Shown here one piece after another: positions 1 to 8,011 of a stretch of 45,269 nucleotides of DNA. The notes under the pieces are model-generated. The model saw nothing but the letters and a program-made list of their open reading frames with translations. It searched no databases and was not told the DNA's origin. The stretch covers positions 1-45,269 of the forward strand of contig CAJEYI010000006.1 of the NCBI GenBank assembly GCA_903994795.1, read 5' to 3'. Positions within the stretch are counted from its first letter, which is position 1; each line of letters starts with the position of its first letter. Origin of the DNA: an uncultured bacterium (GTDB taxonomy: Bacteria > Patescibacteriota > Minisyncoccia > Phycocordibacterales > Phycocordibacteraceae). Both the position numbers and the translations under genes were made by a program.

Positions 1-279
1 TGTGTGCCATATCCGCTATATTAGCGGAGTGGTGCAATTACTTGTTGAACTAACATGTGCTATGGTTTTAGTACGTCTCCACGCACATTCAAAACGAGAC
101 TATCTTGAGGGGAGGCGAACAAGATTGTCGTAGCATCATTTATCGTTGGCTAGGTGTCTGGTATTACAGCCAGAGGTGTATCCGAGATAAGTCCGAGAAA
201 ATCTCTCTTCTAATACAGAGGGTGTTTTGGAGTTGTCTCGGACTTTTCTATTACCCAAAACACCCTCGCATCTAGATCT
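1..279 (+). other. Leader without a clear gene, with an interlocked double stem (possible pseudoknot)
   Basis: No convincing gene is seen. One frame is open from base 2 to about 136 but resembles nothing I know. A 7-bp hairpin lies at 12-28. Two perfect stems interlock upstream of the methylase start: 189-198 pairs with 236-245 (10 bp), and 218-230, inside that loop, pairs with 255-267 (13 bp). The geometry is an H-type pseudoknot or a pair of alternative folds. The first stem is followed by a short T-rich stretch, as in an intrinsic terminator. The second ends 12 nt before the ATG at 280. Pairing is read directly; function is inferred. Confidence 0.6.
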
Positions 280-1620
280 ATGATTGATACTACACTGCAC
301 ATTACGTATGTGCCCATTACAAGCCTCATTGCTTCGAACTACAATCCACGTTCATGGGACGAGACAGCCAAACAACAACTTAAGGAGAGTATTACGCGCT
401 TTGGCGTTGCTGATCCACTCATTGTAAACGGTGCTGAGACAAGAAAGAATATTTTGATTGGTGGGCACTTCCGCTTGGAAGTATTGCGAGAGCTGGGCTA
501 CACAGAAGTTCCTGTCATCTTCCTCGATATTCCAGATATAGAGAAAGAAAAGGAATTAAACATTCGTCTCAATCGAAACCAAGGAGAATTCGATATGGAC
601 TTACTCGCAGAGTTTGATGAAGCATTTCTCACAGACGTTGGATTCACGAGCGAAGAGCTTGATAGCATCTTCCCTATTGAAGAAGGTATAGATGAGGACT
701 TTGATGTTGAGAAAGAGTTAGCTGCGATGAACATAACAGGAGTTGATATACAGCGCGGCAATATTTATGAACTTAATGGCTCTCGTCTGATGTGCGGAAA
801 CAGCACTGTCGAAGAAGACATGCTTGCTCTTATGGGAGGTGAAAAAGTTGACCTTTGCTTTACAGATCCTCCCTACATATTGGCGTACCTTGATCCTAAG
901 AATAAGAACCGTCTGTCGGAAGGATTCGGCGCAAAACAAAATCGACGTTATGTCGGCACTGATATGTTACCTGAGAACTTCACGGAACTCTGGATGGCTA
1001 ATGTTGCGAAAGTAGCGCACAAGAACTTCCACATTATTGTCTATGAGAACTGGAAGAATATACGGACTATCTGGGATGAGATTGAAAAGTATTGGAACGT
1101 AAAGAATATGCTTGTGTGGCATACAACCAATCGAAGTCAGGGGTATCCGTCTAAATATAAGTTTCTCTCAAAACATGACATTGCCATGGTTGGTTCCACT
1201 GAGGAGAAGGAAGAACTCAACATGGATGACGAAGGTGAAATACTTGAAAACGAGTATGAAACCGCTCTTTATGCAATGTCGGGTAAGCCACAGTGGGAAG
1301 GATACGGAGCTGGTAGACGATTTCAGCCTACTGACTTTATTGAGCATCCAGTTGCCAATAAAAAGTCTTCGGGACAGTCTCTTGTTTTTGGCACAAAGCC
1401 ACTTGAGATTCTCATTCCCTATATAAAGGTACTCACGAAACGCGGTGACATCGTATTAGAGCCATTTGGCGGAAGCGGATCAACACTACTCGCTTCCCTA
1501 AAGCTAGAGCGTCGGTGCTTCATCATGGAAAAGAATCCAACCTATGCCCAAGTAATCCTGAAGCGTTGGGAGAATTTCGCTGGAATGCCAGCTACTAAGA
1601 TCTATGATTCGAAGCAATGA
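280..1620 (+). CDS. ParB/Srx-domain DNA methyltransferase fusion (beta-class amino-MTase)
   Basis: Predicted phage-type DNA modification enzyme that methylates an exocyclic amino group (N6-A or N4-C) using AdoMet. Residues 10-80 form a ParB/Srx-like domain with the GGHFR motif at 61-65. The catalytic DPPY is at 196-199 and the AdoMet-binding FGGSGS at 396-401. DPPY preceding the FxGxG motif is the beta-class order. Length (446 aa) matches ParB-MTase fusions common in phages and plasmids. The 3' end overlaps the next gene by 17 bp, so the two are probably co-translated. The interlocked stems upstream may control it. The recognition site cannot be read from sequence. Confidence 0.85.
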   Translation: MIDTTLHITYVPITSLIASNYNPRSWDETAKQQLKESITRFGVADPLIVNGAETRKNILIGGHFRLEVLRELGYTEVPVIFLDIPDIEKEKELNIRLNRNQGEFDMDLLAEFDEAFLTDVGFTSEELDSIFPIEEGIDEDFDVEKELAAMNITGVDIQRGNIYELNGSRLMCGNSTVEEDMLALMGGEKVDLCFTDPPYILAYLDPKNKNRLSEGFGAKQNRRYVGTDMLPENFTELWMANVAKVAHKNFHIIVYENWKNIRTIWDEIEKYWNVKNMLVWHTTNRSQGYPSKYKFLSKHDIAMVGSTEEKEELNMDDEGEILENEYETALYAMSGKPQWEGYGAGRRFQPTDFIEHPVANKKSSGQSLVFGTKPLEILIPYIKVLTKRGDIVLEPFGGSGSTLLASLKLERRCFIMEKNPTYAQVILKRWENFAGMPATKIYDSKQ

Positions 1621-2008
1621 ATGGAAACGATTTATAGAAACACTTACGGAGATGCCGAATGTATCGGTAGTATGTAAGCGAACCAAGATCAGTAAGGCAA
1701 CACTCTATAGGAAAGTTAATTCTGATCCTGAATTTAAGGAGAAGTTTAACGAAGCTATCGAGCAAGGCCGAGACACTATGGGTGACTTAGCCGAGAGCCA
1801 ACTGTTTAAAGCGATCTCTAAAGGAGAGCGCTGGGCAATCATGTCGTATCTTGAGGCTCATGATAGGCGCTATCGAAAGCCGAGAAAAGCAATTGGCGAA
1901 CCACCACGGACTCTCCATACTGTCCAAATTGAAGTCTTGGAGGCTGGACCTAAGGTAGACCTGCGAGCAAGACCAAAGAAGAAGTTATTGGTCTTAGGTA
2001 AGGCTTAA
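1604..2008 (+). CDS. Small terminase subunit-like HTH protein
   Basis: A 134-aa basic, helical protein. Residues 18-40 look like a helix-turn-helix (VCKRTKISKATLYRKV), followed by a helical region and a Lys/Arg-rich tail. This arrangement resembles phage terminase small-subunit or phBC6A51-type HTH proteins, which bind packaging-start DNA. It overlaps the upstream methylase, which supports a phage-derived pair. No large terminase is visible, so packaging in this window is not supported; the protein may instead be a DNA-binding partner of the methylase. The ATG at 1604 is used because the next in-frame ATG would remove the N-terminal helix. Confidence 0.6.
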   Translation: MIRSNEWKRFIETLTEMPNVSVVCKRTKISKATLYRKVNSDPEFKEKFNEAIEQGRDTMGDLAESQLFKAISKGERWAIMSYLEAHDRRYRKPRKAIGEPPRTLHTVQIEVLEAGPKVDLRARPKKKLLVLGKA

Positions 2009-2012
2009 ACAA

Positions 2013-2222
2013 CTATGCAGTACCAGATGATTGAACCACTGGAACATCCTTAGCCACTGACCAGATAAGTGCAATCACCCATCCAATTAGTGTCCAACCA
2101 AGGAATAGATTCAAAACAAATATTGCTCCTGTATTGGATCGCTTTCTTCCAACTGCGATTCCTGTTGGCAAAAGATATCCGAGACTTAATATGCTAATAA
2201 TGACTGCGAAAGTTGTTCTCAT
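2013..2222 (-). CDS. Superinfection immunity protein (Imm-like)
   Basis: A 69-aa protein with two membrane helices separated by a short basic loop (GRKRSNTG) and a tryptophan-rich second helix (FLGWTLIGWVIALIW). This is the pattern of the superinfection-immunity family that includes phage T4 Imm, which blocks injection of DNA by a second phage at the inner membrane. It lies on the minus strand, downstream of the AlbA_2 gene and a multi-hairpin intergenic region, and ends 4 bp from the terminase-like gene (convergent). A TATACT -10-like box lies about 20 nt before the ATG. Family assignment is by recognisable motif; activity is inferred. Confidence 0.75.
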   Translation of the reverse strand: MRTTFAVIISILSLGYLLPTGIAVGRKRSNTGAIFVLNLFLGWTLIGWVIALIWSVAKDVPVVQSSGTA

Positions 2223-2458
2223 GCGTTGTGATTAGTGTGCTCAGTATAAAAAGTAGTGGGTAGCACAAAACCCGCTACCAGGAGTCCCGAAGGACCTATA
2301 TGAGTTTCCCCATATAACGCGATGAACGCCCTGATAACGGGTTTTCTGGATTCATCGCGATTTTGGACCATGCCACTGGAAACCAATGGTTTAGGCCCGC
2401 CAGCCGGAGCTGGTATTTATAGGTTATCTCACTTTAGGTGTTCTGCGAAGGGGGTCGA
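2223..2458 (-). ncRNA. Six-hairpin intergenic region, candidate structured RNA
   Basis: This gap contains a run of perfect short stems: 2400-2404/2409-2413, 2380-2384/2388-2392, 2319-2326/2351-2358 with an inner 2329-2331/2339-2341, 2297-2302/2311-2316, 2284-2287/2292-2295 and 2259-2264/2274-2279. Read on the minus strand two of the loops are UUCG and UCCG, tetraloops typical of stable RNA; on the plus strand they would be CGAA and CGGA. That favours minus-strand transcription, together with the AlbA_2 and immunity genes. It matches no RNA family I can name. Confidence 0.5.
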
Positions 2459-3499
2459 TTATCGCTTTTGATAATACTTACCGAATTCAGTAATAATCTT
2501 TGGCGAGTAAAAATCTTGCTTCGATCCGTTTGCTTTGTGTGGATTCAGTCTTCGTGTAATTGAGAAGTTTTTTCCCATAAGGTCTTTCCGAATCTGGTGG
2601 TATTTAGGGTTAGCCTTAAAATCTTTATAAGTCTTTTTCAATTCAGCGGTGAGTGAAGCAAAATCTAGCGAGAATTCCTTTAACATATCTTCCTCCCCTA
2701 ATCTTACCAATGGAGCACTAGGGTCAGTAGTAATTTGAAATGCCTTACCTCCTTGAGTCTTTTTTGAAGCAATTACAGATACAGGAGTCACTTGACCCAC
2801 CAATTTAAGGGTGGGGTGTCCTCCTTCTTTAAAAGATCCTTCCTTGATGAATTTCAATTTTGGTATTAATTTTTCATCTAAGATAAGTGTTCCACCTTTA
2901 CCTTCTATTGTTCCTTCAGCAACATTCATGATTGCAACATTATCAGATCCAATTTGAGCAATTCTCTCGAACATATTCTTCCAGTATTTTCTTTCCTGAA
3001 TTTGTACGTCTTCTAGCAACGCTCGCATCTCAGGATATTTAACCTTATCGCTTCGAGCTGTATATCTATAATAAATTTCTCCTTCCTTCACGTCCTTACC
3101 GTCATTCTTTATTGCTACCACTGGCTTTCTGTTAGAGGAACGAATAAGAAGCACTCCTATTGTTCGACCTCTTACTCTTCTTATACCTTTCTCAAAATCT
3201 ATTTCTGGTGAAAAGACACTATTAAAATATTCTGTAATCTTTGCTTCATCCAAATTTTCAAAGTTCGTTGATTTTAATCCAACTAGTTCACGAGGAATAT
3301 CCGTTATGCCAAAAATAAAGAATCCTCCTTTTACATTAGAGAACGCTGCCGCAGTTTTTGCGTACTCATCTTTTGATCCCCAATTGAAGGACTCCTTAAG
3401 TTCAAGGGAGGCCCCTTCACGTGAAGAGACCTTAAAACCTGTCTTATTAGGAAATTTAAGTAATTTCTGGAAATCATCTAATTTGGCTCTTGCCTTCAT
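2459..3499 (-). CDS. Schlafen AlbA_2-domain DNA-binding protein
   Basis: A 346-aa protein. Residues about 25-150 match the AlbA_2 (Schlafen-like) domain: ELKESFNW near 32-39, then GGFFIFGITD and a conserved strand before the YRYTARSDK segment. The C-terminal 190 residues are basic and unrecognised. AlbA_2 proteins act as transcriptional regulators or nucleic-acid effectors and are frequent in mobile and defence islands. A TAAAAT box sits 6 nt before the ATG, giving a leaderless start. It is divergent from the serine recombinase (63 bp apart), and the six-hairpin region and immunity gene lie downstream on the same strand, possibly as one transcription unit. Confidence 0.75.
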   Translation of the reverse strand: MKARAKLDDFQKLLKFPNKTGFKVSSREGASLELKESFNWGSKDEYAKTAAAFSNVKGGFFIFGITDIPRELVGLKSTNFENLDEAKITEYFNSVFSPEIDFEKGIRRVRGRTIGVLLIRSSNRKPVVAIKNDGKDVKEGEIYYRYTARSDKVKYPEMRALLEDVQIQERKYWKNMFERIAQIGSDNVAIMNVAEGTIEGKGGTLILDEKLIPKLKFIKEGSFKEGGHPTLKLVGQVTPVSVIASKKTQGGKAFQITTDPSAPLVRLGEEDMLKEFSLDFASLTAELKKTYKDFKANPKYHQIRKDLMGKNFSITRRLNPHKANGSKQDFYSPKIITEFGKYYQKR

Positions 3500-3562
3500 T
3501 GCTATATTTTACCAATATTCCCCCTCCTTGACTCCCCCACCCATTCTGTCATCCATTGATAT

Positions 3563-4891
3563 ATGGATGTGGCCGTAAACGCCCAGATAGGCGCCCGTGT
3601 ATACCCGGATGTAATAAAGCCGAGGTATTGTCTGTACGCTCGCAAATCAACTGAACAGGACGAGAAACAGGCTCTATCTATAGATTCTCAAGTGAAGGAG
3701 ATGCTACAGATAGCAGAACGTGAGGAGCTAGAGATTGTGGATATTCGACGAGAGGCACACTCAGCAAAGGACTCAGGTCAACGACCTGTGTATATGGAGC
3801 TTTTGGAGGACATACGCCGAGGACGATTCAATGCAATTCTCACTTGGGCTCCCGATCGTCTAAGCCGTAACGCTGGCGATCTTGGCTCATTGGTGGATAT
3901 GATGGATCAACAGCTACTACTCGAGATACGTACCTATGGGCAACATTTCAGAAACTCTCCGAATGAAAAATTTTTGCTCATGATTCTCTGTAGTCAGGCG
4001 AAGCTTGAGAACGACAATAAGAGTATTAATGTAAAGCGTGGACTGCGAACGCGCGTTGAGATGGGTCTTTGGCCTTCCGTGGCTCCTACTGGTTATTTAA
4101 ACCAGAAACGAGTTGATCGAAAGGGACAAGTAATTATAGATCCTGAACGCGGTCATATAATTAAGCAGATGTTCGAGAAAGTTGCTTATGAAAAGTGGAG
4201 CGGTCGAAAACTTTATCATTGGCTAAAATTTCAGCTAAATTTTAAAACTTCTTCAGGAAATAAAAATCTTACACTTAGTAACATATACCTGATACTTCAG
4301 AATACTTTCTATTATGGAGTATTTGAGTATCCGCGAAAGAGCGGTAATTGGTATACCGGCGTGCATGATCCAATTATTACCAAGGAGCTATATGACCTCG
4401 TTCAACAACAAATTAGTACCCATGTTGTTAGAGTGCAAGACAAGGAATTCGCATTTACCAAATTAATAACCTGTGGTTTGTGCGAATCAGGTATATGTGC
4501 CGATGAAAAGTTCAAAAAGCAAAAGAATGGAAATGTCCACCGATATGTCTATTACGGATGTACCAAATCCAAGGATAAGAACTGTAAATCTGGTTACATC
4601 CGAGAGGAAGACCTCATAGAACAGCTTGTATCTTATCTAGATAAAATAGAGATAAATGAAATAGAAATTAAAGAAAAATTTAAATCTGAAGTTCAGAGAT
4701 TTAAGAACTTTCAAAGAGGTGTTCTGGGAATTAAGCAGAAGCTGACCGCTACAGATATTGAGCTTAAAGATTACGCAAAATACGTCTTGAGAGAAGGTGC
4801 GAACCCTGAAAAAAGAGAAATTCTTTCTTGTTTTAAAAGTAAGCTTTTCCTTAGTAATAAGACTGTATTTATGACTAATATCGCAAGTTAA
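3563..4891 (+). CDS. Large serine recombinase (integrase/resolvase type)
   Basis: Site-specific recombinase expected to integrate or excise the surrounding element. Residues 21-165 are a resolvase catalytic domain with nucleophile Ser29 in YARKST and the conserved DRLSRN at 98-103. Residues 170-280 match the recombinase DNA-binding domain. A zinc ribbon follows with Cys304, Cys307, Cys333 and Cys341. The tail (370-425) is helical and likely coiled coil. At 442 aa it is at the short end of large serine recombinases. Attachment sites were not identified. The start is uncertain: residues before about 20 are not conserved and no SD is seen. Confidence 0.9.
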   Translation: MDVAVNAQIGARVYPDVIKPRYCLYARKSTEQDEKQALSIDSQVKEMLQIAEREELEIVDIRREAHSAKDSGQRPVYMELLEDIRRGRFNAILTWAPDRLSRNAGDLGSLVDMMDQQLLLEIRTYGQHFRNSPNEKFLLMILCSQAKLENDNKSINVKRGLRTRVEMGLWPSVAPTGYLNQKRVDRKGQVIIDPERGHIIKQMFEKVAYEKWSGRKLYHWLKFQLNFKTSSGNKNLTLSNIYLILQNTFYYGVFEYPRKSGNWYTGVHDPIITKELYDLVQQQISTHVVRVQDKEFAFTKLITCGLCESGICADEKFKKQKNGNVHRYVYYGCTKSKDKNCKSGYIREEDLIEQLVSYLDKIEINEIEIKEKFKSEVQRFKNFQRGVLGIKQKLTATDIELKDYAKYVLREGANPEKREILSCFKSKLFLSNKTVFMTNIAS

Positions 4892-4901
4892 AATTAGAAG
4901 C

Positions 4902-4907
4902 TATAAT
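4902..4907 (+). promoter_or_regulatory. -10 box of the C5-methyltransferase gene
   Basis: A perfect TATAAT ends 9 nt before the ATG at 4917, so the transcript would be leaderless or nearly so. No SD is present. Confidence 0.6.
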
Positions 4908-4916
4908 ATTAATAAC

Positions 4917-6332
4917 ATGAGCCAATTGAGTAAAAAAGTAGATATTCTTAACTCTAAAGGAGAGTGGGTCAGATCTGAGCGAGAAAGAAGGTCTTTAAGT
5001 CAGGCTCGAGTGGCTAAGTCTCTAAGTATTCCACAGTACATTCTATCTGCATGGGAAACAGGCAAAGAACCTATAACAGAAAACGGGCTGAACTCTATTT
5101 CCGAGTTCTTTGTAGATTTTGATATCAAGAATCAAAACGGTGAAATTTCTTTTGCAAAGAGACGAGTGCCTAGATCTTTTACTTATTCAAAAAAAATGGA
5201 TTTAAATAATCATCTTGAATACGTAGCAAATACAGTTATTGAACAAGAAGAGATTGAAGCGAATGATGCTGCACCAAAAGCAATTGCGCTATTTGCAGGA
5301 ATAGGAGGAATGTCACTAGGTCTTAAACAGGCCGGATTTAATGTAGTAGGTCATGTTGAATTTGATAAACCAGTACGAGATATTTATGAAAAGAACTTCA
5401 AGAAAAGTAGGTATTTGGGTTCAGACATAAGGGATGTGTCTAGCAAGGAAGTATCCAAATGGAAGGAAGAATTTGGTGAGATAGAGATTCTTGCGGGAGG
5501 ACCTCCCTGCCAAGGTTTTAGCCTTGCAGGAAAGAGGAATGTTTTTGACCCACGAAATCAACTCTTCAATGAATTTGCTCGTGTAGCAAAAATATTGCAA
5601 CCCAAATTTGTAATACTTGAAAATGTGAGAACCCTTTTATCCATGGAAGCTCCAGATGGATCTTTAATAAAAGATTATCTAATTTCTGCTTTTGATAAAG
5701 CAGGATACGTTTGTCAGTACAGAGCGATTAATGCAGCTGATTATGGAGTTCCTCAGTCCAGAGAAAGAGTAATATTTATTGGAACAAGAAAGACGAAAAA
5801 TGGACTACAGAAATGTCTTTTCCCAGAAGCTACTCATAGCGACAAAGAAACTGGCAGCTTACTAGGAAACCTAAAACCCTATCGGACTTTTAGAGACGCA
5901 ACTAAGGATTTAGAGGGACTCGAATCTGGTGAGAAGTCCGAAAGAGATATGTGGCATTTCGCGGTCTCTCATCCCGATCATGTAATCGAGATGTTGAGGG
6001 ATGTACCCGAGGGAAAGAGTGCTCATGAGAATCCTGATCCAAAACGGAGACCTACAAGTGGCTATAACACCACTTACAAACGCCTCAAATGGGACGAGCC
6101 ATCTTCAACAATAAGTACTAATTTCAGTATGATATCTGGCTCAAGAAATGTGCACCCCTCAAATACTCGAGCACTTACAGTGAGAGAGGCTATGAGATGT
6201 CAGACTTTTCCCGATAGTTTCATATTGCCTGGCAAACTTGGGAATATAAGAAAAGGCATTGGAAACGCAGTTCCGCCTCAGTTAGCAAAAGTATTGGGTG
6301 AATATCTAAAAGAAATCTCGGATTCCTTATAG
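4917..6332 (+). CDS. HTH-fused C5-cytosine DNA methyltransferase
   Basis: Modification half of a probable type II restriction-modification pair. Residues 15-65 form an XRE-type helix-turn-helix. The methyltransferase follows: FAGIGG (126-131) for AdoMet, GGPPCQGFS (194-202) with catalytic Cys198, ENV (235-237), then the QSRERV motif and the C-terminal GNAVPP motif. At 471 aa it is complete. N-terminal HTH fusions of this kind can repress their own promoter, as known for several Dcm-like RM methylases. The stop overlaps the stop region of the convergent gene at 6327-7304 by 6 bp, the typical head-on layout of an RM unit. Confidence 0.93.
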   Translation: MSQLSKKVDILNSKGEWVRSERERRSLSQARVAKSLSIPQYILSAWETGKEPITENGLNSISEFFVDFDIKNQNGEISFAKRRVPRSFTYSKKMDLNNHLEYVANTVIEQEEIEANDAAPKAIALFAGIGGMSLGLKQAGFNVVGHVEFDKPVRDIYEKNFKKSRYLGSDIRDVSSKEVSKWKEEFGEIEILAGGPPCQGFSLAGKRNVFDPRNQLFNEFARVAKILQPKFVILENVRTLLSMEAPDGSLIKDYLISAFDKAGYVCQYRAINAADYGVPQSRERVIFIGTRKTKNGLQKCLFPEATHSDKETGSLLGNLKPYRTFRDATKDLEGLESGEKSERDMWHFAVSHPDHVIEMLRDVPEGKSAHENPDPKRRPTSGYNTTYKRLKWDEPSSTISTNFSMISGSRNVHPSNTRALTVREAMRCQTFPDSFILPGKLGNIRKGIGNAVPPQLAKVLGEYLKEISDSL

Positions 6333-7304
6333 TTTATAGAAATACCCTGCTTGCAGATTAAATTGTAGCTGAGTTGGATGCTGCTTCTGCCCTCCGCGCT
6401 GCATCTGGATAAAACCAAATCGTGGAGCTAAGTGCTCAGAAGGATCATCTTTGTATCGACCCTTTCTGATCTTGTATGGTCTAGTTGAAAATCCACCGAT
6501 AGAACCCGAGTGCTTAATTAATTCATCGATTCTAAAAATAGCCACTTCCATATTCTCAAGACTCTTACTAGCTACCGTCTGGTGAAGAAGAAATTCTGGA
6601 GCGAATGGGTCTGAAAGATATGCCTTCTGTAAAAGGATTTTACTTATCTCCTTTTGCTTTTTTGAAAAAAGACTTTCCCACTCCGTACGACCTGCTTTAG
6701 GTAGTTCCTCCCAAAACCATCGATCTGGATCTGCTAATCTCGTATTTTTATTAAAAGCTTTTGCGTCTAAAGGTCGAAATCCTATGTCACCACAAAACAT
6801 CTTTAACGCTTCTTCTGCCTTTACTGAGACATCAATACCATTGCGGCGTAAGAGACTTGAAAATGCAGAAGCAGTTGTGAAATAAAGTTGATCGTTAGTG
6901 GGAGTACTTTTATTGCAGGTTTTTACTGAAACCCCACTACTTATTACTTCTTTGTTTGCCCACAATTTAAGTAAGATATCACTTTTACTTTTTGTAATTA
7001 AATTTCCTTCCTCGTCTATCAGCTCGTCTCCCATGCCAGAAGTAGCTAGTCCTCCAAGCCACCACGCTTGAACCTTATCGAGCTTCTTTATCTCCAAGGA
7101 ATTAATTACATAACTAAGAAGAAAGAATGCAGGATCTCCATTAAAGATATGCTTTGATTCTTTTGAATAAAGACTCTTATCCTTCAGATCAAGGCTATTA
7201 ATCCTTGAAGTGAGATACTTTTCAAAAGAATGGCCTTTATCTCTGCCAACTGTACCAGCTAAAATCTGGGCACCATGCTTTTTGTCCGTGGGAATCTGTG
7301 CCAT
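6327..7304 (-). CDS. Probable type II restriction endonuclease partner (PD-(D/E)xK-like)
   Basis: A 325-aa protein convergent with the C5 methyltransferase. I do not recognise a named family. A plausible PD-(D/E)xK core is visible: an N-terminal helix with Glu29 (HSFEKYL), then Asp109 in KSDILL, then the GVSVKTC strand with Lys128, in the order and spacing expected for D-x(n)-x-K nucleases. The C-terminal half is rich in Arg/Lys and ends in an RFGFIQMQRGG segment that may bind DNA. Position beside the methylase is the main argument for a restriction enzyme; catalytic assignment is inference. Confidence 0.65.
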   Translation of the reverse strand: MAQIPTDKKHGAQILAGTVGRDKGHSFEKYLTSRINSLDLKDKSLYSKESKHIFNGDPAFFLLSYVINSLEIKKLDKVQAWWLGGLATSGMGDELIDEEGNLITKSKSDILLKLWANKEVISSGVSVKTCNKSTPTNDQLYFTTASAFSSLLRRNGIDVSVKAEEALKMFCGDIGFRPLDAKAFNKNTRLADPDRWFWEELPKAGRTEWESLFSKKQKEISKILLQKAYLSDPFAPEFLLHQTVASKSLENMEVAIFRIDELIKHSGSIGGFSTRPYKIRKGRYKDDPSEHLAPRFGFIQMQRGGQKQHPTQLQFNLQAGYFYKL

Positions 7305-7356
7305 ACGCCGTGTGATTAATACTAGCTTTTTCTCAAGATAAATTCAAAGAAATCAT

Positions 7357-7401
7357 CAATACAAACAAAAGGCGCGATTTCCGCGCCTTTTGTTTGTATT
7401 G
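7357..7401. terminator. Bidirectional terminator, 20-bp perfect stem
   Basis: Arms 7357-7376 and 7382-7401 are perfectly complementary with a 5-nt loop. The GC-rich tip and A/T-rich base work as an intrinsic terminator on either strand. It closes the DUF2188-like gene and separates it from the restriction gene. Confidence 0.85.
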
Positions 7402-7410
7402 CTCCAATTA

Positions 7411-7620
7411 TTATACGGGTCGCCACTGATCTCGACCTCCAACATCGGTATCTTGAACACGCTCGACAAGAATTTGCTCTGAGTCCATTTTCTTTGCCTT
7501 TTCTATCGCAGCTCCTTGAGTGCGAGCACCACCCACTTCCTTTTTCTTAGAACCTTCATAGATCTTGTAAGTCTTAGGACCTTCTCGCTCAATGAAGAGC
7601 TTCTTGTTGTTATTCGCCAT
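7411..7620 (-). CDS. Small DUF2188-like protein
   Basis: A 69-aa hydrophilic protein. The pattern (aromatic/basic strand, GGARTQGAAIEKAKKM helix, ILVERV strand, then D-x-W-R-P at the C-terminus) resembles DUF2188, small proteins of unknown role that are common in accessory regions. The ATG at 7620 is preferred; an upstream TTG at 7653 would put the leader hairpin's T-tract at the start codon. An intrinsic terminator-like hairpin precedes it and a strong one follows, so it is probably monocistronic. Confidence 0.6.
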   Translation of the reverse strand: MANNNKKLFIEREGPKTYKIYEGSKKKEVGGARTQGAAIEKAKKMDSEQILVERVQDTDVGGRDQWRPV

Positions 7621-7650
7621 TGTAAATTTGCTAATTAGTAATTTGAAAAG

Positions 7651-7862
7651 CAAAAACCCGAAGTAACGCTATACGCATCCTCGGGTCTTGGCTCAAACTT
7701 GGTTTGGGTTAAGAAATCGAGGGTGATAAATGGTTACGTGAAATTGGTTGCGTAACCCCCGATGATAGACGTTCGTGTTTCTGCTTTTCTGTGGTCTATT
7801 TTACTCTTCATAATCTGGGGTGCAAGACCTATGCACCTCGGACTACCGAACCTACCTCAACT
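7651..7862 (-). promoter_or_regulatory. Structured leader with terminator between tRNA-Gln and the DUF2188-like gene
   Basis: On the minus strand this interval holds hairpins 7819-7824/7832-7837, 7732-7738/7751-7757, 7694-7698/7702-7706, and a terminator-like hairpin 7656-7661/7681-7686 followed by five Ts. The T-tract ends about 30 nt before the start at 7620. It could end the tRNA-Gln transcript or attenuate the small gene. No ORF of interest is seen here. Confidence 0.5.
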
Positions 7863-7936
7863 TGGCTGGGAGATTAGGGATCGAACCTAAATTCACGGCT
7901 TCAAAGGCCGCTGTCCTACCATTAGACGATCTCCCA
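7863..7936 (-). tRNA. tRNA-Gln (anticodon TTG)
   Basis: Minus-strand cloverleaf: 7-bp acceptor (TGGGAGA with TCTCCCA), D-arm, anticodon loop CTTTGAA, T-loop GTTCGATC, discriminator G and an encoded CCA (7863-7865). Confidence 0.95.
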
Positions 7937-8011
7937 AATTTATTCAGAACGTTGTTCATTTTATCATAGTTGAGGAAATTTTCACTGATACTATCTTGGG
8001 TCTTCTAGTGC

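Noticed and set aside
1-279. tmRNA or other known RNA at the left edge
   Set aside because: No tRNA-like end with CCA, tag ORF or conserved RNA motif was seen.
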